31,098 nucleotides of DNA from a virus, in IMG/VR virus record IMGVR_UViG_3300037042_000849, positions 1 to 31,098 of that record; one strand, given 5' to 3'. A program made the translations under genes and the position numbers. Positions 1 to 7,977 of the stretch are shown one piece after another. The notes beneath the pieces are model-generated. The model was not told the DNA's origin, did no database searches, and saw nothing but the letters and a program-made list of their open reading frames with translations. How positions within the stretch are numbered: position 1 is the first letter of the stretch; the number at the start of each line of letters is the position of its first letter.

Positions 1-600
1 TGCGGGTGTCGGGTTTGGTACGGGTTGTGTTGTTGGTTTCACGGTGAACGGGTGGAATTGTCCTGGGGCTTTACATTGGTTGTGTGATCTTGGTCACTTT
101 GTAGGGGTTTTTTGTAAAAAACGCAGGTATTAGTAATGGGAGGGGTAAGAGAGGGAGCGAAGCGACCGAGCGCACCCCGACCCCTTGACAGTGTTTAAGG
201 CCGGTGCTTCAACACCGGCCAATATCCTGAAATAATTTAAGGCCGCTTATCGGCGGCCTACTGACTTCTAGGTTAGAAACCGTTCTGTCCTCCTTCGTCG
301 GACAGTCGGCGCCGTGGCCGGCGCCTCTACTAAGGGGGAAATAAAAATTGTGGCTCTTTGACGACCCTTTGTGGTTTTCGTTGTTGTTTCTGCTGTTACT
401 GCTGGTGATTATCATTTATGGAAGTCGGTAGAAGTGTGTACCGTTGTGAATGTCGCTTTGTGGGCTTTGGGCGTTTACGTCCAGGTGTGTTGATATGACC
501 GTTTTCGTTGTCGTTTCGACGTTACTGACGTGTTCGTTGTTGTTTTCGGTGGGTTGTGTGTTGTTCGCTGCGAGCGTTGGCACGCTCGAGGACGATCACT
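1..600. other. Gene-free left-end region
   Basis: About 600 bases precede the first convincing start codon. I see no ORF here with a ribosome binding site or recognisable product; the reverse-strand ORFs are low-complexity and overlap the HNH gene. The region holds an A/T hairpin around 107-122 (a T-run facing an A-run), three GC-rich hairpins at 199-325, and a G/T-rich stretch at 420-560. A weak -10-like TATCAT lies at 411-416 without a good -35 at the proper distance, so I do not call a promoter. In related phages this position lies next to the cos end and the first rightward promoter; whether base 1 is the physical genome end cannot be told from the window. Confidence 0.6.
199..325. repeat. 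Three consecutive GC-rich hairpins
   Basis: Three perfect inverted repeats follow one another. The first has an 8 bp stem (199-206 with 213-220, 6 nt loop). The second has a 7 bp stem (240-246 with 253-259, 6 nt loop). The third has a 7 bp stem (308-314 with 319-325, 4 nt loop). None is followed by a long T-run, so they are not typical intrinsic terminators, although actinobacterial terminators often lack one. They could be terminators for incoming transcription after circularisation, or packaging/terminase-recognition structure next to cos. The inverted repeats are seen directly; the role is open. Confidence 0.6.
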
Positions 601-909
601 TTGACTTGGGCTAGTCGCCCTTCGGGGCTCCCGAAGAATTGGGGTCGCACTCGAGCCCGAGTTTTGCGGAACTCCCGGTATGTGTGCGCTTTGTGTGGGG
701 ATCAGACCGCTTCGGAGGTAGATCACGTCATCCCACGCTCGAGGGGCGGTACGGACGACGAAAGCAACCTTAGAGCCCTCTGTAAGCCCTGCCACGGCAA
801 GAAATCTAGCCGTGAAGGTAATGACCGCCAGAAACAGCTTAGGGCGCTTAGGAAGCGTCCTGTGGCCCGTCACCCGGGAGAGAGGGAATCGGATGCTCGA
901 AGCGGCTAA
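601..909 (+). CDS. HNH endonuclease
   Basis: A small HNH-family nuclease of 102 aa from the preferred TTG start at 601. That start has a GAGG Shine-Dalgarno at 588-591 with 9 nt spacing; an upstream in-frame GTG at 556 lacks one. The zinc and catalytic pattern is complete: C29-x2-C32, then D41-H42 (the first His of HNH), N56, and C61-x2-C64-H65. HNH proteins beside terminase genes are common in siphoviruses and several are known to be needed together with terminase for cos cleavage. Its place just ahead of the small terminase fits that packaging role better than that of a selfish homing nuclease. It overlaps the next gene by 17 nt. A basic, Arg-rich tail follows the nuclease motif. Confidence 0.85.
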   Translation: MTWASRPSGLPKNWGRTRARVLRNSRYVCALCGDQTASEVDHVIPRSRGGTDDESNLRALCKPCHGKKSSREGNDRQKQLRALRKRPVARHPGERESDARSG

Positions 910-1177
910 CGCCACCATCGACCAGATCATTGCACGGACAGCCGTTCAACTGCACGCTCACCGAGCCCAAGGTGGCTGCGACAGCGATTTCGTTGAACAG
1001 ATGATGAGGGACTTCCACACCGAGGCGTTGAAATCGCCGCTAGGTGCCGGTTCTAAACACATGGCCTTGTCTGTGTACCGGATGGTGTGGCAGCAAGACC
1101 TTCTCCGCGAACTGTCAGAGAAGGTCGCTATGCGAGACGCAGCACTCGAAATGATGTTCAGTCTCGAACAAATGTAA
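893..1177 (+). CDS. Small protein of unknown function
   Basis: A 94 aa protein starting at ATG 893. The start was chosen because a purine-rich GAGAGGG Shine-Dalgarno sits about 7 nt upstream; an in-frame GTG at 812 would lie deep inside the HNH gene. I recognise no family. The sequence is mostly helical in character, with Met-, Ala- and Glu-rich stretches, no membrane segment and a single cysteine (in a GGCDSDF context). It overlaps the HNH gene by 17 nt and is followed at once by a hairpin, so it is co-transcribed with HNH. Its position between the HNH and small terminase genes suggests a packaging-related accessory, but this is inference from context only. Confidence 0.7.
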   Translation: MLEAANATIDQIIARTAVQLHAHRAQGGCDSDFVEQMMRDFHTEALKSPLGAGSKHMALSVYRMVWQQDLLRELSEKVAMRDAALEMMFSLEQM

Positions 1178-1179
1178 CT

Positions 1180-1202
1180 GATGGGCTCGAGGCCCATCTT
1201 TA
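1180..1202 (+). terminator. Hairpin, possible terminator before terS
   Basis: A perfect 7 bp stem (1180-1186 with 1192-1198) and a 5 nt loop, followed by TTTA. The loop and last stem base form a CTCGAG hexamer. It lies 3 nt after the stop of the 94 aa gene and 20 nt before the small terminase start. It could be a weak terminator or a processing hairpin. Confidence 0.5.
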
Positions 1203-1218
1203 GTCCCAGGAGGACGAA

Positions 1219-1641
1219 ATGGGTTCCAGAGGTCCTATCCCGAAACGATCCGATCAGCGGATCCGACGCAACAAACAAGAAGTTCCGTTAGACACCGTTC
1301 ACGCTATCGGTGTTGTTCCTGTCCCTACTGAACTGGGTTTCGATGAGCCTCACCCACTCGTCACTGATTTGTTCCTATCCATGAGGGAGTCTGCACAGTC
1401 TAAGTATTTTGAGCCGTCTGATTGGGCTTACGCTAAGTTCGCCCTGCATTTCGCTGATATCCTTCTTAAGTCCTCGCGTCCCTCGTCGCAACTGTTGGCG
1501 TCTGTTCAAACGATGCTGACAGATTTGCTTGTGTCTGAGGGTTCCCGCCGTCGCGTGAGACTGGAAGTTGAGCGTTCTGAATCAGCCGGGACGGTTTTAG
1601 ACGTCGCTGATCTTTTCCGCGCCCGTTTAGGGCAAGGATAG
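1219..1641 (+). CDS. Terminase small subunit
   Basis: A 140 aa protein that begins MGSRGPIPKRSDQRIRRNK, the basic N-terminal signature of many actinophage small terminases. The small subunit binds the phage packaging site and hands DNA to the large subunit. The start at ATG 1219 has an excellent AGGAGG Shine-Dalgarno. After the basic N-terminus comes a helical central part with an aromatic stretch around the WAYAKFALHFADIL segment, and a charged C-terminal helix probably involved in oligomerisation. Unusually for phages in general, but as in cluster A-like actinophages, the large terminase lies almost 9 kb downstream, beyond the fibre and lysis genes. The family call rests on the N-terminal signature and on position. 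Confidence 0.8.
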   Translation: MGSRGPIPKRSDQRIRRNKQEVPLDTVHAIGVVPVPTELGFDEPHPLVTDLFLSMRESAQSKYFEPSDWAYAKFALHFADILLKSSRPSSQLLASVQTMLTDLLVSEGSRRRVRLEVERSESAGTVLDVADLFRARLGQG

Positions 1642-1730
1642 GGGCCGCTCCACGGTTGGGGTTGAGCCAGCACCTTTACGAGTGTTTGGCCGTTTGGGTC
1701 TGCCGGTTCCCCCACCGTGGAGCATTTACT
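1641..1730 (+). other. Structured intergenic element, long-range hairpin
   Basis: The roughly 100 bp gap between the small terminase and the next gene contains a perfect 10 bp inverted repeat (1647-1656 with 1714-1723). The pairing continues inward with a G-run facing a C-run. The ~57 nt enclosed can form a smaller hairpin (about 1665-1690). The arrangement is that of a branched RNA rather than a simple terminator. It is not a tRNA: no acceptor/T-arm pattern fits. It ends some 10 nt before the Shine-Dalgarno of the next gene. It could be a terminator/antiterminator, a 5' leader regulating the tail cassette, or an mRNA-stability element. Confidence 0.5.
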
Positions 1731-1745
1731 TGAAAGGAAACACCT

Positions 1746-2087
1746 GTGTCTGTTATCGGTCCAGTATTCGCACCAGACAAACTTTATTTAACTCGAGGCC
1801 GGGATTTCAAATGGGCGTACAAGCTCGTTGACGTCAACGGGGAGCCGATTGATTTCCCCCCGGGCAAACTGTTCTTTGAACTGTTAACTGACCCTGTGAC
1901 CGAATGGCAGTTCTCTATCGCCGGTGATGAGGCTGTTCTGAAAATTGAGTCTGAGGTTGTGGAGTGGATCCCTGACCGGACTAAATGGCAGTTGGTGTTT
2001 CTGCCTGAAGGTGAAGCTGCCGGCGGTGACCCGGTTGCTCTTGGATCAGTAAAGGTGCAGGGTAATGGCTCACGCACCCAACTGTGA
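1746..2087 (+). CDS. Probable minor tail protein, LtfC/Gp6-like beta-sandwich
   Basis: A 113 aa protein starting at GTG 1746, with an AAAGGA Shine-Dalgarno at 1733-1738. The pattern of short alternating strands ([20 protein letters not shown], then [21 protein letters not shown]) suggests a compact beta-sandwich. It resembles the small LtfC/p132/Gp6-type proteins that sit immediately upstream of fibre genes in L5-like phages, and that resemblance is the basis for the call. The role would be as a baseplate or fibre-attachment component. The end of the gene overlaps the start of the collagen-like fibre gene by 23 nt, implying translational coupling. The tail-cassette role is likely; the precise family is less certain. 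Confidence 0.6.
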   Translation: MSVIGPVFAPDKLYLTRGRDFKWAYKLVDVNGEPIDFPPGKLFFELLTDPVTEWQFSIAGDEAVLKIESEVVEWIPDRTKWQLVFLPEGEAAGGDPVALGSVKVQGNGSRTQL

Positions 2088-3552
2088 TGGAACGTGCGCT
2101 GCGAGCGCAATCCCCGTACCCGCCGCTAAAGGTTACCTACTAGCTGTTACTGGTGTTGGCGCCCCGGGTCCGCAGGGTGAAGCTGGCCCTATTGGTCCGG
2201 TTGGGCCGGTTGGCCCGGTCGGTCCTGAGGGTCCTGCTGGTGTTGCTGGTCCGCAAGGGGTTAAGGGCGATACTGGTAGCGAAGGCCCGGTTGGGCCTGC
2301 TGGCCCTCAGGGTCAGACGGGTTTGACTGGCTCTCAGGGTGTTGCTGGTGTCGCGGGTCCTGTCGGACCTGCTGGCGTTCAGGGTGAGGTCGGTCCTGCC
2401 GGTCCTAAGGGTGATACGGGCGCAGCGTCGGTGGTTCCTGGGCCGGTTGGCCCAAAGGGAGACACTGGTTCTGTCGGTCCTGCGGGTCCTGTCGGTGCGC
2501 CTGGTGCGGATTCGGTTGTTCCCGGTCCTGCTGGTCCGGTCGGTCCCGAAGGTCCTGTCGGTCCTGCGGGTGCTGATTCGAATGTGCCTGGTCAGAAGGG
2601 TGACCCTGGTCCTGCCGGTGCTGATGGTGCTACCGGACCTGCGGGTCCGAAGGGAGATACTGGTGATACGGGCGTTGCTGGTCAAGATGGTGTTGATGGT
2701 GCTACCGGGCCGCAAGGCGAGCCAGGTCCCGCAGGTGCTACAGGTGTTGCCGGAAAAGACGGCGTAGACGGTGCTGTTGGTCCGAAAGGCGATACGGGTG
2801 CCGTTGGACCTGCTGGCTCTGATGGTGCTGTTGGGCCTGCCGGCCCCGCAGGTCCTAAGGGGGATGCTGGGGCTGATGGTGTAGATGGTGCTGCCGGTCC
2901 AAAGGGTGACACCGGAGACACCGGGCCTGCTGGTCCGCAAGGTCCAGCCGGCCAGGATGGAACTGGCTCTGCCTACACGTTGCCTGTAGCTACGGCATCA
3001 GTCCTTGGTGGTGTGAAGGTCGGTACTGGTTTGTCGGTTGACGGTACTGGCGTGTTGTCTGCGACTGTTGCTACTGGTTTCCTGCCCACTACGGGCGGGA
3101 CGATGACGGGCACGATCACTGCCCCGACTGCGGTGGCTGCGTTGACGTTCGGCACTACCGGCTACAACGTGTTTGGCGCTTCGGGTGGTGTAGCTGTTCG
3201 TTCTAACACCACGAACATCACGACGTTTACCGGCGCGAGTGTGACTTACGGTGTGCAGTTGGTGACTGCGAACAACGCGACCGCTGTGAGGTTCGGTTCT
3301 GCTGGGCCTTCGTTGGGTGTCAGCGCCGGGGTTATTCAGTCTTCGTCGGTGATTGATGCTGCGGCTGCTCCTACTGCGGCGAATCATCTGACGAATAAGG
3401 CGTATGTCGATGCCCAGGTCGCTTCGGCGGGTTCTTCGGTCGCTAACCCTGTTGCTGGTTCTTCTGCCGGGTTGACCCTCTGGACGGGCTCCCAAGCTGC
3501 CTACGATGCCGTGGCGACGAAGGACCCTAAAACCGTTTACATGGTGGTGTAG
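2065..3552 (+). CDS. Collagen-like tail fibre protein
   Basis: A 495 aa fibre protein. Residues 1-31 form a short head ([11 protein letters not shown]...). Residues ~32-298 are nearly uninterrupted Gly-X-Y collagen triplets rich in GPAGPxG and GDTG, broken at a few places (for example the SVVPG and SNVPG segments). Residues ~299-495 are a globular C-terminus with Ala/Thr/Gly-rich beta structure, including an [15 protein letters not shown] segment common in phage fibres. The protein ends with [19 protein letters not shown] and a hydrophobic TVYMVV tail. Such proteins trimerise into long fibres that contact the host envelope. The C-terminal LW-G-xxx-YD-x-(I/V) signature recurs in the fibre at 3976-7260, marking the two as paralogous modules. 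ATG 2065 lies inside the end of the previous gene. Confidence 0.85.
   Translation: MAHAPNCDGTCAASAIPVPAAKGYLLAVTGVGAPGPQGEAGPIGPVGPVGPVGPEGPAGVAGPQGVKGDTGSEGPVGPAGPQGQTGLTGSQGVAGVAGPVGPAGVQGEVGPAGPKGDTGAASVVPGPVGPKGDTGSVGPAGPVGAPGADSVVPGPAGPVGPEGPVGPAGADSNVPGQKGDPGPAGADGATGPAGPKGDTGDTGVAGQDGVDGATGPQGEPGPAGATGVAGKDGVDGAVGPKGDTGAVGPAGSDGAVGPAGPAGPKGDAGADGVDGAAGPKGDTGDTGPAGPQGPAGQDGTGSAYTLPVATASVLGGVKVGTGLSVDGTGVLSATVATGFLPTTGGTMTGTITAPTAVAALTFGTTGYNVFGASGGVAVRSNTTNITTFTGASVTYGVQLVTANNATAVRFGSAGPSLGVSAGVIQSSSVIDAAAAPTAANHLTNKAYVDAQVASAGSSVANPVAGSSAGLTLWTGSQAAYDAVATKDPKTVYMVV
2158..2961 (+). repeat. Collagen-like Gly-X-Y coding repeat
   Basis: About 270 codons of degenerate 9-18 bp tandem repeats based on GGT-CCT-GCT/GGT-CCG-N encode the collagen-like region. 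Synonymous variation is high and no two long units are identical, so this is an old repeat under protein-level selection rather than a fresh expansion. Such tracts can change length by recombination. Confidence 0.85.
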
Positions 3553-3554
3553 CT

Positions 3555-3962
3555 GTGGGCGCAAGTGTGGGCGCAGGCTCTTTGAGTAAGGCGTTTGTGG
3601 GGTCTGTTCCGGTGCAGAAGATTTATGTCGGGCAGTCGCAGGTTTGGCCGGCTGACACCCCACCTGTCGATGAGCCACCGTATTTGTATGCCGTCGAGGT
3701 TGAGTATCTGCCTAACTATGTCGTGAACTTCACGGCGAAGAAGGGTCTGCCGTATGACCCTGACTCTGATGAGGCGTTCATGTTCAGGTGTGTGCAGATG
3801 CCGAAGGATGGTTATACCGGGCGCACTTTCAGCAAGCAGTGGTCTGTGAATGGCTATGGCGGGTTGGATTGCACGTTGGAGGACTTGTACGGCGACGGCA
3901 TCCCCGCCAATAACGCGACGATGCTTACCACGGTCAGTTTCAGGATCACCCCAAAAGCTTAG
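3555..3962 (+). CDS. Small fibre-companion protein (copy 1)
   Basis: A 135 aa protein at GTG 3555, two nt after the stop of the collagen-like fibre. Its N-terminus carries the pattern F-V-G-S-V-P-V-Q-K-I-Y-V-G-Q-S-Q-V-W-P, which reappears in the protein encoded at 7263-7949, directly after the second fibre. A proline-rich hinge (PPVDEPP, ~residues 36-42) leads to a beta-rich C-terminal half with YLYAVEVEYLPNYVVNF and a FRITPKA end. Two genes with the same N-terminal motif, each following a collagen-like fibre, suggest an adaptor or tip protein that docks on its fibre through the shared motif and carries a variable C-terminal domain. Function is inferred from context; I recognise no named family. 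Confidence 0.65.
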   Translation: MGASVGAGSLSKAFVGSVPVQKIYVGQSQVWPADTPPVDEPPYLYAVEVEYLPNYVVNFTAKKGLPYDPDSDEAFMFRCVQMPKDGYTGRTFSKQWSVNGYGGLDCTLEDLYGDGIPANNATMLTTVSFRITPKA

Positions 3963-3975
3963 TTGAGAGGTTTTT

Positions 3976-6900
3976 ATGTCCTTCGATGAGGATGCGTATT
4001 ACGACACCACTTTAGATGTTCCTAATATCCGTTACGGCAAGCTGATTGCTATTCCTGGCGGTAATGGCCCTCCTGGGGTGCAGGGTCCTGCGGGACCGGC
4101 TGGTCCTACTGGACCGGGTTCTACTGTGCCGGGTCCTGCGGGTCCTCAGGGTGTGACGGGTCCGCAGGGTGAGCCTGGGGTGTCTTTGGATATCGAAGGC
4201 ACCGTCCCGACGTATGCCGATCTGCCTGCCAGCCCTGTTGAGGGTTCGGCGTATGTGGTTGCTGCTGACGGTTTGCTGTACTTCTTTGACGGTACGACGT
4301 TTCCGGCTGACGGTGCGGGTGTGCCGTTTCAGGGTCCGCAGGGCATCCAAGGGATTCAGGGTGTTCCCGGCGCTTCGGTCACTGGCCCTGCTGGGCCTGC
4401 TGGCCCGTCTGCGGTGTCTGCTGATGCCGGAAATACGAGCGTCCTTGGTTCCGACAATCTGATCTATACGCCGGCTGTTGAGGCCGCGTTGGTGGCTGCA
4501 CCGACAAAAACGGATTTCCCCCCGGTGGGCGATCCCGGCAAGGTGTATTTAGCGCAGGACAGTAATGACACTTTCCGGTTCGATGCAACCGCGAAGGGCA
4601 CTGATACTTACGTCAGGATCGCCGAGAACACGCTGTCCACGAAGATCGAGGACTCGACCGTGGTGGGTCGGGATCTGGTCACGGCGGTCGATAAGCCGTC
4701 TGGTCGGGGCGCGATTGATGCGGCATCCATTCTGGTGATTGATCCGACGCAGGCACCGTACAACGTGAAGATGGACCGGTTTACGTCCACGAAGGCGAGC
4801 ATGACTGCCGGGTCCACGACGTTGAAGGTCACTGATTACGCCTTCACTGCCGCTGATGTGGGTAAGCCGGTGAAGGTTGTCGGCGCGGGTGCGGCTGGTG
4901 CAAGCCTAAAGACCACGATCACTGGGGTTAGTGGTTCGGATGCGGTGCTGGGTGCTGCGGGTGTTACTGCGGTAACGGATGCGTTCTGCATTTTCGGCAC
5001 CGACAATGCGGCGGCGTTAGAGAAGCTGTTCACTGACCTGTCGTGGACGGGCCGCGCCAGGAATCTGTCGCGCACCGCCGTATTCCCCATTGGGGCGTGC
5101 ATGTATTCGGGCACCCTGATGTTTCCGTTCACTGGAACGGTGAAGGGCGTGGCCGAGAACTGGGCCAGCTACGACATTCTGTACTCGAAGTTTGGTGGCG
5201 CGGAGAACACTGGCGGCACCGTGTTCTATCAGATGTGGGATCAGAACAAAGACTGCGCCAGGGTGCGACATTCCGGTTACGGCTGGAACGGGTTGCTTGA
5301 AGGTTTCTCCATCATTCAGGACTGGGAGAACACCGCCGGCAACGGCCTGAACTTCATTGCCTCAGATAACACGCCAATCAAGATCATGGACGGCGGCGGG
5401 GTCAACAAGGTTGCGGCGATGGGTTGCGCTAACGCCGGATTCAACTTTGCGGGCGGCACATTCGCTGCGACACTGCGCGACCTTCAAGCGTTCTGCAACG
5501 GCTATGTCGACCGCAAAGTGTTCACCGCTGACACCACTATGGGCAGCAACGTGTTGTCGAACGTGTCGGCTACTGCTGGGTTGGCTTACGGCGACATCAT
5601 TTCCGGTCCCGGTATTCCGGTGGATGCGCTGATTACGGCTGTGGATGCTGGCGCAAAGACGGTGACGATCAACCAGAAGGCCACTGTCGCTGCTGCTGGT
5701 GTGAAGGTGCAGCGTGCCGGCAGTCCCGGTATCCGCTACAAAATGTCGTTGAGTGAGTCGGTGCATTTCGACTTCCCTTCGGGCGATCAGAACTCGGGCG
5801 GTTTGTTGCGCCTGGTTGGGCCGGGATCAACCCCGATTGGCGGGAACGTCACCATCACCAACTTGAAGTATGAGTACGGCGAGAACGTGTACTGGAATGG
5901 CTTCAACGGCCCAGGGTCGGGTTTGCGTCCAACTGATAGTCCGCAGGGCAGCAACGCGATTGTGTTGGATAACTTGGCGTCGTGTTCGGTGAGTGTGCAT
6001 GGCTTGAATCACTGGGCGACAACGACCAGTGGTGTGAATACTTACACCCCGCCGAATGAGTTTGGCCGCGATATCGGTGCGGCGATCCTCAACTTGAACA
6101 CTGCGGTTGCCCCTACGGTGTCGTGGGAAGGTTTGAGCGTTCGTGTTGCGGCTGGGTCCACGCAGACCGCGTATGCGTTCCGTGATGGTTGGTCTGCATC
6201 TAATGAGCCGATTGTGGATGATGCGGCTGGCCGGGGTACGAACCGGCCCCGCCCATCTGCGGTGAGGGTGGTTGCGGACGTGAACACCAACGCCGCCTAT
6301 CACGATTCGATGTTGATGTGGTCAAGTACCACCGCCGCTCGAACCGCTGGTCTGCCGCCGTTGGCGTCCGTTCCGGCTGGGCGCATGTATCTGCTGATCG
6401 GGGCGAGTAACACGTCGGCCACGAACACGGTCACTGCGGTCGCTCAGGGCGCGGACACGATTGTTGGGGCCAGCAAGATCAGCAGCCCGTTCGGGCAGTT
6501 GCAGCTTGTCAGCAACGGCACGCAGTGGGTGGGCTACGGCGGCGGTGATGTGACCCTCGCAGGCCAGCAAACCCTCACCAACAAAACGCTCACCGATGCG
6601 CGTGTCAACAAGCTGCTGGACACCAATGGGGCGGCTGGTTTAACGGTGCAACCCACCGTTGGCGCGGTGAACAGCTACACGGTCGGAAACGCTGCTGCCG
6701 GTCAGTCGCCCTACATTACACCTATCGGTTCGGACGCTAATATCGCTGTCGTCTTGGCCCCGAAGGGCACGTCCCCGGTGCAAATCGTGGGCGGTGCCGG
6801 GGTTACACCGCGACTGGGGATTAGTTCACCGGACACCAACGCCAACCTGAACCTCACCGCAAAAGGTACGGGTGTTGTTCAGGCAAACGGGTTCCCAGTC

Positions 6901-7260
6901 GGGTCGAAAGTTGGCATTCCTACAAACCTTGTCAATGCAGGTCAGCCGGGGCAGTTCGCCGTGGACGCGAACGGCATGTACGTCTATATCGGTGACGGCA
7001 CCACCCATCAGTGGAGCGGTGTTGTTACCGGTGTCACGGCCAACGCCACACCGTCCGCTGGCAAGCCGCTATCCCTGTGGTCGGGAACCAAAGCCCAGTA
7101 CGACTCCATACCGGTCAAGAGCCAGACATGCATATATGTGGTGACTGGTGTGGCAGTGGTGACCGGGGATATCACCGTCGATGAGGGTGTTCAGACCGGC
7201 GATATCGCAGCCGAGCCTGCAACTAAGTCGGCAACCACCAAGTCCACTAGGAAGAAGTAG
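3976..7260 (+). CDS. Large tailspike/fibre, collagen-like plus beta-helix
   Basis: A 1094 aa tail protein, probably the main receptor-binding or wall-polysaccharide-processing fibre. Residues 31-69 and 120-144 are collagen-like; between them is a small domain with the YADLPASPVEGSAYVVA pattern. From ~250 the sequence looks like a right-handed beta-helix of the pectate-lyase-like type: a DVGKPVKVVG entry strand, a GTDNAAALEKLF helix, and then many short Asn/Gly-rich turns up to ~770. Around residues 510-580 an extra beta domain (TTMGSNVLSNVSATAG...) interrupts the helix. The C-terminal third has QQTLTNKTLTDARVN, typical of phage fibres, and near the end the LSLWSGTKAQYDSI signature shared with the 2065-3552 fibre, then a Lys/Thr-rich tail. 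ATG 3976 has GAGAGG upstream. Enzymatic activity cannot be asserted from sequence alone. Confidence 0.8.
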   Translation: MSFDEDAYYDTTLDVPNIRYGKLIAIPGGNGPPGVQGPAGPAGPTGPGSTVPGPAGPQGVTGPQGEPGVSLDIEGTVPTYADLPASPVEGSAYVVAADGLLYFFDGTTFPADGAGVPFQGPQGIQGIQGVPGASVTGPAGPAGPSAVSADAGNTSVLGSDNLIYTPAVEAALVAAPTKTDFPPVGDPGKVYLAQDSNDTFRFDATAKGTDTYVRIAENTLSTKIEDSTVVGRDLVTAVDKPSGRGAIDAASILVIDPTQAPYNVKMDRFTSTKASMTAGSTTLKVTDYAFTAADVGKPVKVVGAGAAGASLKTTITGVSGSDAVLGAAGVTAVTDAFCIFGTDNAAALEKLFTDLSWTGRARNLSRTAVFPIGACMYSGTLMFPFTGTVKGVAENWASYDILYSKFGGAENTGGTVFYQMWDQNKDCARVRHSGYGWNGLLEGFSIIQDWENTAGNGLNFIASDNTPIKIMDGGGVNKVAAMGCANAGFNFAGGTFAATLRDLQAFCNGYVDRKVFTADTTMGSNVLSNVSATAGLAYGDIISGPGIPVDALITAVDAGAKTVTINQKATVAAAGVKVQRAGSPGIRYKMSLSESVHFDFPSGDQNSGGLLRLVGPGSTPIGGNVTITNLKYEYGENVYWNGFNGPGSGLRPTDSPQGSNAIVLDNLASCSVSVHGLNHWATTTSGVNTYTPPNEFGRDIGAAILNLNTAVAPTVSWEGLSVRVAAGSTQTAYAFRDGWSASNEPIVDDAAGRGTNRPRPSAVRVVADVNTNAAYHDSMLMWSSTTAARTAGLPPLASVPAGRMYLLIGASNTSATNTVTAVAQGADTIVGASKISSPFGQLQLVSNGTQWVGYGGGDVTLAGQQTLTNKTLTDARVNKLLDTNGAAGLTVQPTVGAVNSYTVGNAAAGQSPYITPIGSDANIAVVLAPKGTSPVQIVGGAGVTPRLGISSPDTNANLNLTAKGTGVVQANGFPVGSKVGIPTNLVNAGQPGQFAVDANGMYVYIGDGTTHQWSGVVTGVTANATPSAGKPLSLWSGTKAQYDSIPVKSQTCIYVVTGVAVVTGDITVDEGVQTGDIAAEPATKSATTKSTRKK

Positions 7261-7262
7261 CC

Positions 7263-7949
7263 GTGCTGATACCGGGTTTGTCTAACCGGGACGCTGAAAA
7301 TGTGTTCCTGGGTGGGGTTGCCGCCCAGGTTGTTTACCTGGGCACCGAGCAGGTTTGGCCCACAGCAGGCATCATCCAAGGGGTGATGGGCGAACAGTTG
7401 TTCGTCAACACCACTAACACTGCCGCTACTCAAAGGTGGAATGTGTTCATTCCTGCTGCTGCCACCAAAGTCGATGTTGTTCTTATCGGCGGCGGTGGTG
7501 GTGGTGGGGATGGTGGCACTCTTGGACCTGGCGAGGGTGGTATCTGCGGTGTGTGGCAGACCGGCACTTTCACGGTTGGCACGGATTTCCCGGCAGGTCA
7601 CGTTTTGCGTCTGCAAACAGGTGAAGGCGGGGAGGGTGGTGGCGCACTTCTAAACACAGGTGGCTTGCAGGGTGTGGAGTCTTGGATTCTCAACAAAGAG
7701 AACACCGCCCCTTTGCTTGTCGGCCCTGGCGGTAAACCTAACAAGGCACCGGACAGAACTGGACTCACTCCCCCTGACTGTGTTTACAACGGCAGAACTT
7801 ACAAGGGTGGTGCCGGTGGCGTGTCAGCCAATCAGAACGGCGTTGACGGCGCTGCTCCTGGCGGTGGCGGTCAGGGCGGTAATGACGAAGTGAACGGTAA
7901 CAACGGCGGTCGCGGTGGCGCCGGCGGCGTGTACTTGTATTTCTATTAG
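7263..7949 (+). CDS. Glycine-rich fibre-companion/tip protein (copy 2)
   Basis: A 228 aa protein starting two nt after the large tailspike gene. Residues ~11-37 (NVFLGGVAAQVVYLGTEQVWPT) match the N-terminal motif of the small protein at 3555-3962. The rest is a glycine-rich domain: an IGGGGGGGDGG run near residue 80, a GEGGEGGGA run, and GGGGQGGNDEVNGNNGGRGGAGG close to the end, finishing VYLYFY. Polyglycine-sandwich domains of this look form receptor-binding adhesin tips in other tailed phages (the T-even Gp38 type), which supports a host-recognition role. It is the last fibre-cassette gene before the endolysin. The duplicated N-terminus with a different C-terminal domain suggests modular exchange of tip domains. 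Confidence 0.65.
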   Translation: MLIPGLSNRDAENVFLGGVAAQVVYLGTEQVWPTAGIIQGVMGEQLFVNTTNTAATQRWNVFIPAAATKVDVVLIGGGGGGGDGGTLGPGEGGICGVWQTGTFTVGTDFPAGHVLRLQTGEGGEGGGALLNTGGLQGVESWILNKENTAPLLVGPGGKPNKAPDRTGLTPPDCVYNGRTYKGGAGGVSANQNGVDGAAPGGGGQGGNDEVNGNNGGRGGAGGVYLYFY

Positions 7950-7977
7950 TTCGGCCTGCCAGTGAGTAGAAGATTGT

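Noticed and set aside
183-192. CTTGACAGTG at the left end, and the related ACTGTCAAGT at 10250-10259, as repressor stoperator sites
   Set aside because: Resemblance to the TGTCAAG core of L5-type stoperators is limited to 7 bases, and I did not find a consistent 13 bp series in intergenic regions.
411-416. TATCAT as a rightward promoter -10
   Set aside because: No acceptable -35 hexamer at 16-19 nt; too weak to list as a promoter.
475-930. Reverse-strand ORF over the HNH gene
   Set aside because: It overlaps the well-supported HNH endonuclease, has no Shine-Dalgarno and no recognisable motif.
1641-1730. Possible tRNA or tRNA-like gene
   Set aside because: No cloverleaf: the closing stem is too long and no T-arm GGTTCGA-type loop or anticodon arm fits.
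2140-2940. Long reverse-strand ORF opposite the collagen-like repeat
   Set aside because: Its low-complexity Arg/Thr/Ser-rich product is a mirror of the GGT/CCT triplet repeat on the forward strand; no ribosome binding site or family features.
2158-2961. Tandem repeats as a CRISPR array
   Set aside because: The repeats are in-frame collagen triplets without spacers or constant repeat units.
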